From assembly GCF_004923315.1 (NCBI RefSeq), contig NZ_CP039645.1, positions 415,001 through 479,000 on the forward strand: DNA of 64,000 nucleotides, in the 5' to 3' direction. Under the pieces are notes generated by a model. The model ran no database searches, was not told the DNA's origin, and was given only the letters and a program-made list of their open reading frames with translations. The stretch comes from Azospirillum sp. TSA2s (lineage in GTDB: Bacteria; Pseudomonadota; Alphaproteobacteria; Azospirillales; Azospirillaceae). Below are positions 25,165 to 33,919 of this stretch, in pieces; within the stretch, counting starts at the first letter, position 1; every line of letters begins with the position of its first letter. The translations under genes were made by a program, and so were the position numbers.

Positions 25165-26013
25165 TCAGCCGCCGATGGCGGACTGGGCGCGGGCGGCGCG
25201 GTGCAGCGGCGGGGCCGACAGGGAATAGAGGTTGGCCGAGATCTCCCGCACGGCCTCGCGCGTCTCGTCCAGGAAATTGGGCTGGCCGTTGCGGATGATG
25301 TGGGGGGTCAGGCCGGTCAGGCTGACCGCGGCCACCAGCCGGCCGTCGGGATCGAACAGCGGCATGGCGATGGCGGCCAGCCCCTCGATCACGTCGTCGA
25401 CCGCCACCGACCAACCGCGCGCGCGCACCTCCTCCAACTCCTTCGCCAGCTGGCGCGGGTCGGTGGTGGTGTGCGGGGTGAGGCGCGTGGTTCCGCGCGC
25501 CAGAACTCGGGCGACCTCCGCCTCCGGCAGATAGGCCAGCAGCACGCGCGGCGCCGCCCCGCAATTCATCGGCAGTTGCCCGCCGACGATCCACCAGCGC
25601 ACCTCCACCGAGCGGTCGCTGTGGAACTGGTCGAGGCAGACCGCCGATCCGTCATGATAGACCGACAGGAACACTGTGCTGCCGGTGGATTTCGCCAGCC
25701 GCGACAGGATGGTGGAGGCGATCTGACGCAGGTCGCGGCGTTCCGGCACCGCCCCCGCCAGCTTCAGGATCTCCAGACCCAGGCTGTATTTCTGGCTCTG
25801 CGGGTCGAAGGCAACGAAGCCGTCCTGCACCAGCGTCAGAAGGATGCGCCGCGCCGTCCCCTTGTCGAGCTTCGCGGCGCTCGCGACCTCCGTCAGGGTC
25901 AGGGTCGGGCCTTCCTGATAGAAGCTGCGCAGCACGGCCAAGGCCCGCGATACCGCGCGGACGCTGAGACCATTCTTTTCCGTGCCCTGGTTGTCGTCCT
26001 GTTCGGTGTCCAT
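25165..26013 (-). CDS. IclR-family transcriptional regulator
   Basis: A 282-residue IclR regulator. The N-terminal winged helix (ALAVLRSFYQEGPTLTLTEVASAAKLDKGTARRILLTLVQDGFV) is followed by the effector domain, including GSAVCLDQ, LPMNCGAAPRVLLAYL and the C-terminal VSLTGLTPHIIRNGQ. The ATG at 26013 was chosen over an in-frame ATG ten codons upstream because AAGGGAC precedes it. It lies between the double hydrolase gene (convergent) and the MBL-led operon (divergent), and the two operator-like repeats flank it. Likely local regulator of the whole island. Confidence 0.9.
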   Translation of the reverse strand: MDTEQDDNQGTEKNGLSVRAVSRALAVLRSFYQEGPTLTLTEVASAAKLDKGTARRILLTLVQDGFVAFDPQSQKYSLGLEILKLAGAVPERRDLRQIASTILSRLAKSTGSTVFLSVYHDGSAVCLDQFHSDRSVEVRWWIVGGQLPMNCGAAPRVLLAYLPEAEVARVLARGTTRLTPHTTTDPRQLAKELEEVRARGWSVAVDDVIEGLAAIAMPLFDPDGRLVAAVSLTGLTPHIIRNGQPNFLDETREAVREISANLYSLSAPPLHRAARAQSAIGG

Positions 26014-26381
26014 ACGTCCAAGTCCCTTATGGATGTCCCGCATCTCGAGTCCAGGCGGAAGCCCTGCTGCCCGGCACAGCCGACGGAGGGTGGCGGAACC
26101 GCCCTCATCCCGTCGCGGTAGCAGCGCGCTGGCTAGCATTGAAGGCCTGCGCCGACTTGCGCAACCCCTTTCCACCATCCCTGACGCAGTCCACCGTCCG
26201 TGTCAAACAGTGACACCATTTTTGCCTGTTGACACGATCAGGTGCAAATGGTTTCCTTGCCAAACAAACAGAACAAGCGCGCCCCATCGCCGTCGCGAAT
26301 GGCAGGCGCCCCATGCTCCGGCCCGCCGTCGTCCCTCGCTTTTCCGGACCGGCCGCCGGCTTCCTGCACGAGGGGAGGACA
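26014..26381. promoter_or_regulatory. Divergent control region between IclR gene and MBL-led operon
   Basis: A 368-base stretch with no convincing gene. It contains operator-like repeat 2 (26200-26217) and, just downstream, TTGACA at 26229-26234. That is a perfect -35 hexamer, but its -10 (TTTCCT, 17 bases on) is weak. The TTGACA is itself part of TGTTGACAC, which resembles a half-site of the operator. A weak -10 beside a good -35 and upstream sites would suit activation by the IclR protein. Confidence 0.6.
26200..26217. promoter_or_regulatory. Operator-like inverted repeat 2 of IclR island
   Basis: GTGTCAAACAGTGACACC contains perfect arms GTGTCA and TGACAC around a 5-base centre. It shares 17 of 18 bases with the site at 23389-23406. 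It sits 12 bases upstream of the TTGACA hexamer of the MBL-led operon and 187 bases from the IclR start. Confidence 0.78.
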
Positions 26382-27272
26382 ATGCACACCATCGCCCTGG
26401 GGGCGTTCACGGTCACGCGGATCGAGGAAATGCTGACGCCGGGTTTCGACCCAGGCTTCCTGTTTCCGGCCTATGATGAGGCGATCCTGACCCGGAACCC
26501 CGAACTGGCTGAACCGAATTTCCTCGATCCGGCGTCGCGGCGCCTGATGTCGAGCATGCACAGCTGGCTGATCCGCACCGACCGTCATGTGATCCTGGTC
26601 GATACCGGCTGCGGCAACCACAAGGAGCGCCACACGCCGGGCTTCGAGCGCTTCCACATGCTGGACAAGCCCTATCTGCGCAACCTCGCGGCAGCGGGCG
26701 TTCAGCCGGAGGACGTGACCCTGGTCATCAACACCCATCTGCACATCGACCATGTCGGCTGGAACACCCAGCTGGTCGACGGGCGCTGGGTCCCGACCTT
26801 CCCCAATGCCCGCTACATCTACGGCGCGCAGGAGTTCAAGCACTGGCGCAGCCCAGAGGGCGGGCTGGTCGGCATGCCGGGCAACGGCCCGGTGATGGAG
26901 GACAGCGTGCTGCCGGTCTGGGAAGCCGGACAGGTGGAGTTGATCGAGGACGGCGACAGCATTCTCGACGGCCTGTCGGTGGAACTGGCGCCCGGCCACA
27001 CCGCCGGCCAGATGTTCGTCCGGCTGGAGTCGGACCGGCACGCCGCATACTTCACCGGCGACTGTCTGCACCAGCCGATGCAGGTGGCGCGCCCCGACTG
27101 GAACAGCCGTTTCTGCGAGGATCAGGCGCAGGCGGTGGCGACCCGCCGCCGGCTGCTGGACCATGCCGCCGACCGTGGCGCTTTGGTCTTCCCCGCCCAT
27201 TTCGGCGCTCCCCACACCGGCTATGTGCGCCGGACGGCCGAGAATTTCCGGTTCGAGCCGCTCGCGGCCTGA
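26382..27272 (+). CDS. MBL-fold metallo-hydrolase (lactonase-like)
   Basis: A 296-residue metallo-beta-lactamase-fold enzyme. It carries the zinc motif NTHLHIDHVGW, an upstream VDTGCGNHK, the His of APGHTAGQM, Asp in YFTGDCLHQP and the terminal PAHFGAPHTG histidine: the full set of ligands for a dinuclear site. The spacing resembles N-acyl-homoserine-lactone lactonase/AttM-type enzymes. The ATG at 26382 has a GAGGGGAGGAC ribosome site. First gene of the IclR-controlled operon; it probably opens a lactone or ester of the imported compound. Confidence 0.85.
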   Translation: MHTIALGAFTVTRIEEMLTPGFDPGFLFPAYDEAILTRNPELAEPNFLDPASRRLMSSMHSWLIRTDRHVILVDTGCGNHKERHTPGFERFHMLDKPYLRNLAAAGVQPEDVTLVINTHLHIDHVGWNTQLVDGRWVPTFPNARYIYGAQEFKHWRSPEGGLVGMPGNGPVMEDSVLPVWEAGQVELIEDGDSILDGLSVELAPGHTAGQMFVRLESDRHAAYFTGDCLHQPMQVARPDWNSRFCEDQAQAVATRRRLLDHAADRGALVFPAHFGAPHTGYVRRTAENFRFEPLAA

Positions 27273-27309
27273 TCAAAATCAGCCCGACCCTACCCGAAAG
27301 GGACATCCC

Positions 27310-28899
27310 ATGAGCATTGCCGCCCTCGACGGCCCGGCCACACTGATCGACACCCTGCGCACGGCTCTTGGGCCCGACGGCCTGCTGGATGACGAGAAGA
27401 GCCGCAACTTCTACGCCAACGACGTGTTCTGGCAGCCGGGCATCCCGCCGCTCGCCATCGCCCTGCCGCGCGACCGCGACGCGGTCGCCGCCACCGTGCG
27501 CGCCGCCCATGAGGCCGGTGTGGCGGTGGTGCCGCGCGGCGGCGGCATGTCCTACACCAAGGGCTATCTGCCCGAAGGCCCGAACTCGGTCGTCATCGAC
27601 AGCCGCCGGCTGAACCGCATCCTCGACCTGAACACCGACAGCCTTTACGTCACGGTGGAGACCGGCTGCACCTGGGCGGCGCTGAACGAGGCGCTGGAGG
27701 GAACCGGCCTGCGCACCGGCTATTGGGGACCGCTGTCCGGCATCAACGCCACCATCGGCGGCGCCCTGTCGCAGAACAGCGCCTTCTTCGGCTCCGCCCT
27801 GCACGGCACCGTGGCGGAGAGCGTGCTGGGCGTCACCGTGGTGCTGGCCGACGGGCGCGTCGTCACCACCGGGTCGGGCGGGCGTGTCGGCACCAAGCCC
27901 TTCACCCGGTCGGGCGGCCCCGACCTGACTGGCCTGTTCCTCGGCGACAACGGCGCCATGGGCTTCAAGGTGGCGGCGACTCTGCGGCTCCACCGCCGGC
28001 CGGAGCACACCGATTTCCTGTCCTTCGGCTTCGCCACCATGCAGGCGATGGCCGCCGCGCAGGTGGAGATGGCGCGGGCGCGCTGCGTCTCGGAAGGCTT
28101 CGGCATCGACCGCACCAAGGTCGAGCATTCGGCCAGCGTCAACAAGCTGTCGGACGGGCTGAAGACTCTGGGCAACGTGGCGAAGGCCGGCAAGTCGCTG
28201 TTCCAAGGCGCCAAGGAAGCGCTGAGCGTCGCCACCGCCGGCACCGCCTTCCTCAAGGACCACAACTTCACCCTCCATCTGGTGATTGAGGGACGCAGCG
28301 AGACCCAACTGCGCGAGGCGATGCAGACGGTGCGCGCCATCGGCAACCGCCACGGCAAGGAGATCGAGAACAGCGTGCCGAAGGTCATGCGCTCCAAGCC
28401 CTTCGGTCCGGTGCGCGGCATGCTGGGGCGCGAGGGCCAGCGCTGGGTCCCGATCCACGCCATCTTCCCGCTGGGCGACGCCGACAAGGTGGTCGCCGCC
28501 AACGACGCCTTCTTCGCGGAGAAGCGCGGCTTCATGGAGCAGCACGGCATCATCTATTCGGTGATGACCATGACGGTCGGCAACGACTTCTTCCTGGAAC
28601 CGGCCTTCTACTGGACCGACGAGATCACGCCGCTGCACGCCGCCAGCCTGGGCGACGAGGTGGTGAAGCCCTGGCGCGACCGCCCGGCCAACCCGGCGGC
28701 GCGCAACGCGGTTGCGGAACTGCGCCGCGCGACGCAGGAGCTGTATTGCAGCCTGGGCGGCGTCAGCTGGCAGGTCGCCCGCGACTATCCGTTCCGCGAG
28801 ATCATGACCCCCGAAACCTGGTCGCTGCTGGAGGGCGTCAAGCGCGCCGTCGATCCGCAGGGGCTGATGAATCCCGGCTCCCTCGGCCTCGGCCGCTGA
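27310..28899 (+). CDS. FAD-linked oxidase, 2-hydroxyacid/VAO type
   Basis: A 529-residue flavoprotein of the GlcD/vanillyl-alcohol-oxidase superfamily. The N-terminal FAD domain has VVPRGGGMSYTKG, GPLSGINATIGGALSQN and FLGDNGAMGFKVAATLRL; the C-terminal cap ends with AVDPQGLMNPGSLGLG. A basic/alanine-rich stretch around residues 270-320 is unusual and may be an inserted helix. It begins 37 bases after the MBL gene. It likely oxidises a hydroxy group of the pathway substrate; the true substrate is not evident. Confidence 0.85.
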   Translation: MSIAALDGPATLIDTLRTALGPDGLLDDEKSRNFYANDVFWQPGIPPLAIALPRDRDAVAATVRAAHEAGVAVVPRGGGMSYTKGYLPEGPNSVVIDSRRLNRILDLNTDSLYVTVETGCTWAALNEALEGTGLRTGYWGPLSGINATIGGALSQNSAFFGSALHGTVAESVLGVTVVLADGRVVTTGSGGRVGTKPFTRSGGPDLTGLFLGDNGAMGFKVAATLRLHRRPEHTDFLSFGFATMQAMAAAQVEMARARCVSEGFGIDRTKVEHSASVNKLSDGLKTLGNVAKAGKSLFQGAKEALSVATAGTAFLKDHNFTLHLVIEGRSETQLREAMQTVRAIGNRHGKEIENSVPKVMRSKPFGPVRGMLGREGQRWVPIHAIFPLGDADKVVAANDAFFAEKRGFMEQHGIIYSVMTMTVGNDFFLEPAFYWTDEITPLHAASLGDEVVKPWRDRPANPAARNAVAELRRATQELYCSLGGVSWQVARDYPFREIMTPETWSLLEGVKRAVDPQGLMNPGSLGLGR

Positions 28900-28925
28900 G
28901 GACCGGGAGCGGAGACATCCACGCC

Positions 28926-30182
28926 ATGGGCTACACCATCACCGAGAAGATCCTGGCACGCGCGGCGGGGCTGCCCGCCGTCCGCGCCGGACAGGACATC
29001 AAGGCGAAGCCGGACTTCGTGCTGGCCTACGACTTCCCCGGCTACACCGACGTCTATTTCAAGACGATGAAGGAGGATTTCGGCATCGAGCGGGTGGCCG
29101 AGCCGGAACGCTTCGGCATCTTCATCGACCACATGGTGCCGACCGCCACCGCCAAGGAGGAAGAGCTGCACATCAACACGCGCACCTGGTGCGCGGAGAA
29201 CAATGTGCCGCTGTTCGAACGGCACGGCATCGGCCATCAGGTGGCGGCCGAGGTCGGCTATGCGACGCCGGGCGCCTTCGTCGTCCATTTCGACGGCCAT
29301 GTCAGCCAGCTCGGCACCTTCGGCACGCTCGCCATCGGCCTGCGCCGCAATGTGATGGAGGCCTTCGTCAGCGACACCGTGTCGATCCGCGTGCCGGACA
29401 CCGTGCGGGTGAACCTGCGCGGGTCTTTGCGGCCCGGCGTGATGGCGCGCGATGTCTTCCACCATCTGGTGCGCCGGCTGGGGCCGAGTTCCTGCCGCTT
29501 CCAGGTTCTGGAGCTGGGCGGCCCGTCGGTGGCGGCGATGTCGACGGAGGGGCTGCAGACCATCACCGGGCTCGCCATGTTCACCGGCGCGCTGACCGCC
29601 ATCGTCAATCCCGACCCGGTGCGGCTCGACTATGCCCTGCCCCGCGCGCGGAAGAAACTGGAGCCGGTGTCGAGCGATCCGGATGCCCATTATTCCGCCG
29701 TTCACGACATCGATCTGTCGGACCTGGAACCGATCGTCGTCGCCCCGCCGACCCCGGCGGACACCCGCAACCTGACCGAGTTCCTCGGGCTGGAGATCAA
29801 TGCCGGTTATCTCGGCTCCTGCGCCTCGGGCCGGCTGGAGGATCTGCGGGCGGCGGCCAAGGTGCTGGAAGGCCGGCGGGTGAAGACCGGCGTTTCGCTC
29901 CACATCGTGCCGACCAGCCAGGAACTGATGGCGGCGGCGGCGCGCGAGGGGCTGGTGTCCACGCTGGTGGAGGCCGGGGCCTTCGTCTCCTCGCCCAGCT
30001 GCGATTACTGCTTCGGCCGCATCGCGACGATGACGGCGGGCCAGCGCGCGGTGTCGACCGGCACGCTGAACGTCCGCGGCCGGATGGGCAGCCCGGATTC
30101 GGAGATTTACCTCTGCAATGCGGCGGTGGTCGCCGCCTCCGCCATCGAAGGCCGGATCGCCGATCCGCGCCCCTATCTGTGA
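28926..30182 (+). CDS. Aconitase-superfamily hydro-lyase large subunit (LeuC/DmdA-like)
   Basis: A 418-residue large subunit of the 3-isopropylmalate/homoaconitate/dimethylmaleate hydratase type. [4Fe-4S] ligands are GSCASGR and SPSCDYCFG, and the active-site HMVPT (from DHxxPT) and NVRGRMGS motifs are present. It is followed by a separately encoded small subunit, as in LeuCD or DmdAB. It is not likely to be the leucine-pathway enzyme, since no leu genes are near and catabolic genes surround it. Predicted to hydrate or isomerise an unsaturated di- or tricarboxylate. Confidence 0.86.
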   Translation: MGYTITEKILARAAGLPAVRAGQDIKAKPDFVLAYDFPGYTDVYFKTMKEDFGIERVAEPERFGIFIDHMVPTATAKEEELHINTRTWCAENNVPLFERHGIGHQVAAEVGYATPGAFVVHFDGHVSQLGTFGTLAIGLRRNVMEAFVSDTVSIRVPDTVRVNLRGSLRPGVMARDVFHHLVRRLGPSSCRFQVLELGGPSVAAMSTEGLQTITGLAMFTGALTAIVNPDPVRLDYALPRARKKLEPVSSDPDAHYSAVHDIDLSDLEPIVVAPPTPADTRNLTEFLGLEINAGYLGSCASGRLEDLRAAAKVLEGRRVKTGVSLHIVPTSQELMAAAAREGLVSTLVEAGAFVSSPSCDYCFGRIATMTAGQRAVSTGTLNVRGRMGSPDSEIYLCNAAVVAASAIEGRIADPRPYL

Positions 30183-30190
30183 GGCCGGCG

Positions 30191-30754
30191 ATGAGCGAAG
30201 CCACACTTCAAATGCCGGTGATGAAGGGCCGCGTCGCCTTCATCTTCGACGAGGTGAATTTCGACGTCGACCAGATCGTCGGCGTCAAGAACATCAAGAT
30301 CACCGACGTGGCCGAGCTGGCGCAGCTCGCCATGCAGGCCTACGACCCGGATTTCGCCAAGTCGGTGCGGCCGGGCGACCTGCTGGTCGGCGCCGACAAT
30401 TTCGGCTACGGCCACCCGCACTACCCGCCGATGAAGGCGATGCGCCACCTCGGCATCACCGGGGTGATCGCGGAGTCCTTCTCCCCCGGCTATTGGCGCG
30501 GCGAGGTCAGCATGGGCTTCCCGCAGGTCAGCTGCCCCGGAATCCTCGGCTTCGTCCGGCGCTGGGACGAGATCGAGGTGGACTGGGCGGCGGGCGTGGT
30601 CCGCAACCACACCCAAGGCACCGAAATTCCCTATGAGCCGCTGCCGCAGGCGGATGCCGAGATGATCGAGGCCGGCGGCCTCGTCCCCTTCCTGAAGCGG
30701 CAGGCGGCCCAGCAACGCGAACAAAAGGATCATGCGCATGTCTCGGGGACCTGA
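30191..30754 (+). CDS. Aconitase-superfamily small subunit (LeuD/DmdB-like)
   Basis: A 187-residue swivel domain. It carries VFIFD-like AFIFDEVNFDVDQI at the start and the substrate-recognition loop GADNFGYGHPHYPP, in which the usual GSSRE-type arginine is replaced by a tyrosine-histidine loop. ESFSPGYWRGEVSMGFPQV corresponds to the FARIFFRNAINNG region. That loop sets the substrate side chain in this family, so the change argues for a substrate different from isopropylmalate. It begins 8 bases after the large subunit and overlaps the lyase gene. Confidence 0.85.
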   Translation: MSEATLQMPVMKGRVAFIFDEVNFDVDQIVGVKNIKITDVAELAQLAMQAYDPDFAKSVRPGDLLVGADNFGYGHPHYPPMKAMRHLGITGVIAESFSPGYWRGEVSMGFPQVSCPGILGFVRRWDEIEVDWAAGVVRNHTQGTEIPYEPLPQADAEMIEAGGLVPFLKRQAAQQREQKDHAHVSGT

Positions 30755-31598
30755 GTTCCGCAACCGCATCCTGGCGCAGAAGACCGTCTGGTCGGCCGGC
30801 GCCTATGACGCCCTGTCCGCCCGCTTCATCGAGGCGGCCGGCTTCGACGCGCTGATGACCTCGGGCTTCGGCGTATCGGCCTCTTTCCTCGGCCAGCCGG
30901 ATGCCGAGCTGTACACCATGTCGGAAAACCTGACGGTGGTCCGCAACGTGGTGTCGGCGGTCAATGTCCCGGTCATCGCCGACATCGACACCGGATACGG
31001 CAACGCCATCAACGTGATGCGCACGATCCGCGAGTTCGAGGCGTCGGGCGTATCGGCCGTCATCATGGAGGATCAGGTGGCGCCCAAGCGCTGCCCGATC
31101 TGCGTCGGCGGGGTGGAAGTGATCCCGATGGACGAAGGCGTCGCCAAGATCCAGGCGGCGGTGGAGGCCCGGCGCGATCCCAACATGCTGATCATCGCCC
31201 GCACCGACGTGGTCGATCCGGCCGCCGCGATGGAGCGTGGGCGCGCCTATGTCGCCGCCGGCGCCGACATGATCCAGCCGATCAGCAAGTGCTTCAAGGA
31301 CATCGAGGGCTTGCGCGCCATGCGCGAGGCCGTCGGCGTGCCGCTGTCGCTGCAGCTTCTCGGCTGGCTGGAAAAGCTGTCGGCCGACGAGGTGGAGGAG
31401 GTGGCCGGCATGGCGACCTACGCGCTGGTGCCGCTGATGACCGTCGCCTCGGCGCTGAAGGAGAATCTGGCGGCGCTGGCCGAACGCCGCTCCACCCGCG
31501 ATTTGCCGCGGCCGGTGACCGACCACAACAGCTTCATCGACTTCATCGGCTTCCCGCAGATCGAGGAACTGCAGAAGCGCTACTTGAAAACCGCCTGA
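30738..31598 (+). CDS. Isocitrate lyase/PEP mutase-family lyase (dimethylmalate or methylisocitrate lyase-like)
   Basis: A 286-residue TIM-barrel lyase. It shows ADIDTGYGN (metal site), IMEDQVAPKRC with the catalytic loop cysteine, IARTDV, and GADMIQPISKC. The loop continues CPICVGG instead of the CGHxxG seen in isocitrate and methylisocitrate lyases. Such enzymes split 2-hydroxy-acid backbones to pyruvate or glyoxylate plus an acid. I chose the ATG at 30738, eight bases after AAGGA, over the one two codons upstream. It overlaps the small-subunit gene, fitting a hydration-then-cleavage pair. Confidence 0.87.
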   Translation: MSRGPEFRNRILAQKTVWSAGAYDALSARFIEAAGFDALMTSGFGVSASFLGQPDAELYTMSENLTVVRNVVSAVNVPVIADIDTGYGNAINVMRTIREFEASGVSAVIMEDQVAPKRCPICVGGVEVIPMDEGVAKIQAAVEARRDPNMLIIARTDVVDPAAAMERGRAYVAAGADMIQPISKCFKDIEGLRAMREAVGVPLSLQLLGWLEKLSADEVEEVAGMATYALVPLMTVASALKENLAALAERRSTRDLPRPVTDHNSFIDFIGFPQIEELQKRYLKTA

Positions 31599-31703
31599 CG
31601 ATCCTTTGCCGGCGCGCACCACCCGCCGGGACCAAGGGGAAATCAAAAGCCGGCCGGGCAAAAGACGGCCAACCAAAAGACGACCAACCCACGGAGGAAC
31701 CCC

Positions 31704-32846
31704 ATGTTCGGTAGGCGCACTCTCCTTGCCGCCGCGGCGGCCCTGGCCCTCGCCATTCCCGTCGCCGGCACCACCGGCGCTCAGGCGCAGCAGCCCCCGG
31801 TCCGCATTGCCCTCATCGGCCCGATGAGCGGCACCGGCGCCTTCGAAGGCCAGCTCGGCCTGGAAGGCGCGCAGGCGATGGCCGCGGTCATCAACGCCAA
31901 GGGCGGCGTCGCCGGCGGCCGCAAGATCGAGCTGCTGACCTACGACGACAAGGGGTCCCCCGAGGACGGCGTCAGCGCCGCCAAGCGGGCGATGGAGCAG
32001 GACAACGTCGACATGATCATCGGCGGCTGGTTCAGCGCCGTCGCCCTGTCGATGAAGGAAGTGACGCGCGACAAGATCATCACCGTCATGACCAGCTCCC
32101 AGCACCCGAAGGTGACTGAGGAGGGGCACAAGTACCTGTTCCGCCTGAACGCCACCTCGGCGATGATGTCGGAGTTCTATTCGAAGGCGATCTGCGACCG
32201 CATCAAGCCCAAATCCATCGCCTTCATGAACGTCAACGACGACTGGGGCCGGCTGGAGCTGGAGAATTACACCAAGCTGCTGACCGCCTGCGGGATCGAG
32301 GTGAAGGGGCACGAGTTCTATAACCGCACCGACACCGACTTCACCACCGCCCTGACCAAGCTGAAGTCGCTGAACGCCGACGCGATCTATGTCGCGGCGA
32401 TCAACACCTCGCAGGGTGCGACGATCTACCGGCAGATCAAGCAGACCGGCTATCGCGGCAAGGTCATCGCGTCGGCCGGCAACATGAACCCGAAGCTGGT
32501 CGAGCTGTCCGGCAATTCGCTGGAACAGGTCTATTCGGCCTCTCCCTTCACCGCGGACGGCAGCGCCCCGTCGCTGAAGCCGTGGCTGGCGGAATACAGC
32601 AAGGACTACAAGAACGATCCGTCCTTCATCGCCGCGCTCGGCGCCCAGGCGGTTCAGGTTCTGGCCTTCGGCATCGACGCCGCCGGCGGCGATCCGCGCG
32701 CCTACGACAAGATCGCCGCAGCCCTGAAGTCGCAGACGGTCCCGACCGTGATGGGCGACCTGCGCTTCTCCGACAAGGGGCAGGCGAGCCAGTCGATCCA
32801 TCTGGTGCAGGTCCAGAAGAAGCAGATCGTCAGCGTCCGGGACTGA
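31704..32846 (+). CDS. ABC transporter substrate-binding protein (Liv type)
   Basis: A 380-residue periplasmic binding protein with a signal peptide (1-31, ending AQAQ). The mature part has the Leu/Ile/Val-binding fold: VRIALIGPMSGTGAFEGQLGLEGAQ, an INAKGGVAGGRKIELLTYDDKGSPEDG segment, and a hinge near DWGRLELENYTKLL. It starts the transporter genes 105 bases after the lyase. Family members bind amino acids, but also aromatic and short acids in catabolic islands; the latter fits the neighbours. Confidence 0.92.
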   Translation: MFGRRTLLAAAAALALAIPVAGTTGAQAQQPPVRIALIGPMSGTGAFEGQLGLEGAQAMAAVINAKGGVAGGRKIELLTYDDKGSPEDGVSAAKRAMEQDNVDMIIGGWFSAVALSMKEVTRDKIITVMTSSQHPKVTEEGHKYLFRLNATSAMMSEFYSKAICDRIKPKSIAFMNVNDDWGRLELENYTKLLTACGIEVKGHEFYNRTDTDFTTALTKLKSLNADAIYVAAINTSQGATIYRQIKQTGYRGKVIASAGNMNPKLVELSGNSLEQVYSASPFTADGSAPSLKPWLAEYSKDYKNDPSFIAALGAQAVQVLAFGIDAAGGDPRAYDKIAAALKSQTVPTVMGDLRFSDKGQASQSIHLVQVQKKQIVSVRD

Positions 32847-32864
32847 GGGGCCGGTAGCAAAAAG

Positions 32865-33017
32865 CCCTCTCCCGTCCCGGGAGAGGGAGGGGACCCACGA
32901 AGTGGGGAGGGTGAGGGGTAGGGCGAGAATTCAGAACCGCATGGTTCCTTGGATCACCCCTCACCCTTCCCACCGCTTCGCGGCGGGCCCCTTCCCTCTC
33001 CCGGGGCGGGAGAGGGG
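32865..33017. repeat. Palindromic intergenic repeat, family A copy 1
   Basis: A 153-base inverted repeat between the binding-protein and first permease genes. Outer arms CCCTCTCCCGTCCCGGGAGA and CTCTCCCGGGGCGGGAGAGG each form small hairpins, and inner arms GGGAGGGTGAGGGGT and ACCCCTCACCCTTCCC pair around a ~40-base variable centre. Relatives lie at 49012-49157 and 58989-59140. Placing it after a binding-protein gene suggests a role in keeping that message more abundant than the permease message. Confidence 0.9.
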
Positions 33018-33040
33018 GACTCCCGACAGGAAGAATCGAC

Positions 33041-33919
33041 ATGGATTTCACCGTCTTCGCCCAGCAGATCGCGAACGGCCTGGTCAACGGGATGGCCTAT
33101 GTGCTCATCGCCACCGGGCTGACGCTGGTCTTCGGGGTGCTGCGCATCGTGAATTTCGCCCATGGCGAGTTCTATATGCTCGGCGCCTACATCACCTATT
33201 TCGTCGGTACCCTGCTCGGGCTCGACTATATCGCTGCGGCGGCGATCTCGGCCGTTGTGGTGGCGGGGCTCGGCGTCGTCGCCAACAAGCTGATCTTCTG
33301 GCCGCTGCGCCGCGATCACGAGTTCACCATCCTGCTGTCCAGCCTCGGCCTCGCCCTGCTGATCGCCAACGGCGGCGAGCTGCTGTTCGGCGCCGACCCG
33401 AAATATGTCGAGAGCCCCTTCGCCGACGAGGTGCTGGACATCGGCACGGTGACGCTGACCCAGCAGCGCGTGCTGGTCTTCGCCGCCGCGGTGGTGGCGC
33501 TGATCGCGGTCTATCTGTTCATCCGCTATTCGCGCTTCGGCAAGATGATGCGGGCGACGGCGCAGAATCCGGACGGCGCGGCGCTGACCGGCATCAACAT
33601 CGGGCTGGTCCACACCTACACCTTCGCGCTGGCCTGCGGACTGGCGGCGCTGTCGGGCGCGCTGGTCGGTCCCACGGTGATGATCTTCCCGACCATCGGC
33701 AACTGGGCGGTGCTGAAGGGCTTCATCGTCGTCATCATGGGCGGTCTGGGCAGCGTCACCGGCGCCCTGTTCGCCGGCCTGCTGCTGGGCGTCATCGAAT
33801 CGCTGGGCGGCGGCTACATCTCCCTCGGCTTCATGGAGGCGATCGGCTACGCGATGATCATCGCGGTCCTGCTGTGGCGCCCCAACGGCCTGTTCAGCAC
33901 GGCGCGGGGTCTGCGATGA
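33041..33919 (+). CDS. Branched-chain-type ABC permease LivH family
   Basis: A 292-residue inner-membrane permease with about eight hydrophobic segments. LivH hallmarks: ANGLVNGMAYVLIATGLTLVFGV, VNFAHGEFYMLGAY, AQNPDGAALTGIN and the GGLGSVTGALFAGLLLGVIE ATPase-coupling loop. An ACAGGAAGAA ribosome site precedes the ATG. The stop overlaps the LivM-type start (ATGA). It works with the LivM partner to form the transport channel of the island's importer. Confidence 0.93.
   Translation: MDFTVFAQQIANGLVNGMAYVLIATGLTLVFGVLRIVNFAHGEFYMLGAYITYFVGTLLGLDYIAAAAISAVVVAGLGVVANKLIFWPLRRDHEFTILLSSLGLALLIANGGELLFGADPKYVESPFADEVLDIGTVTLTQQRVLVFAAAVVALIAVYLFIRYSRFGKMMRATAQNPDGAALTGINIGLVHTYTFALACGLAALSGALVGPTVMIFPTIGNWAVLKGFIVVIMGGLGSVTGALFAGLLLGVIESLGGGYISLGFMEAIGYAMIIAVLLWRPNGLFSTARGLR

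Noticed and set aside
28926..30754. Leucine biosynthesis leuCD
   Set aside because: No leuA or leuB lies nearby, the genes are embedded in an importer/oxidase/lyase operon, and the small-subunit substrate loop differs from LeuD.
32865..33017. Insertion sequence or riboswitch between the binding-protein and permease genes
   Set aside because: The stretch is a palindromic repeat also present at two other sites. It has no transposase and no conserved riboswitch core.
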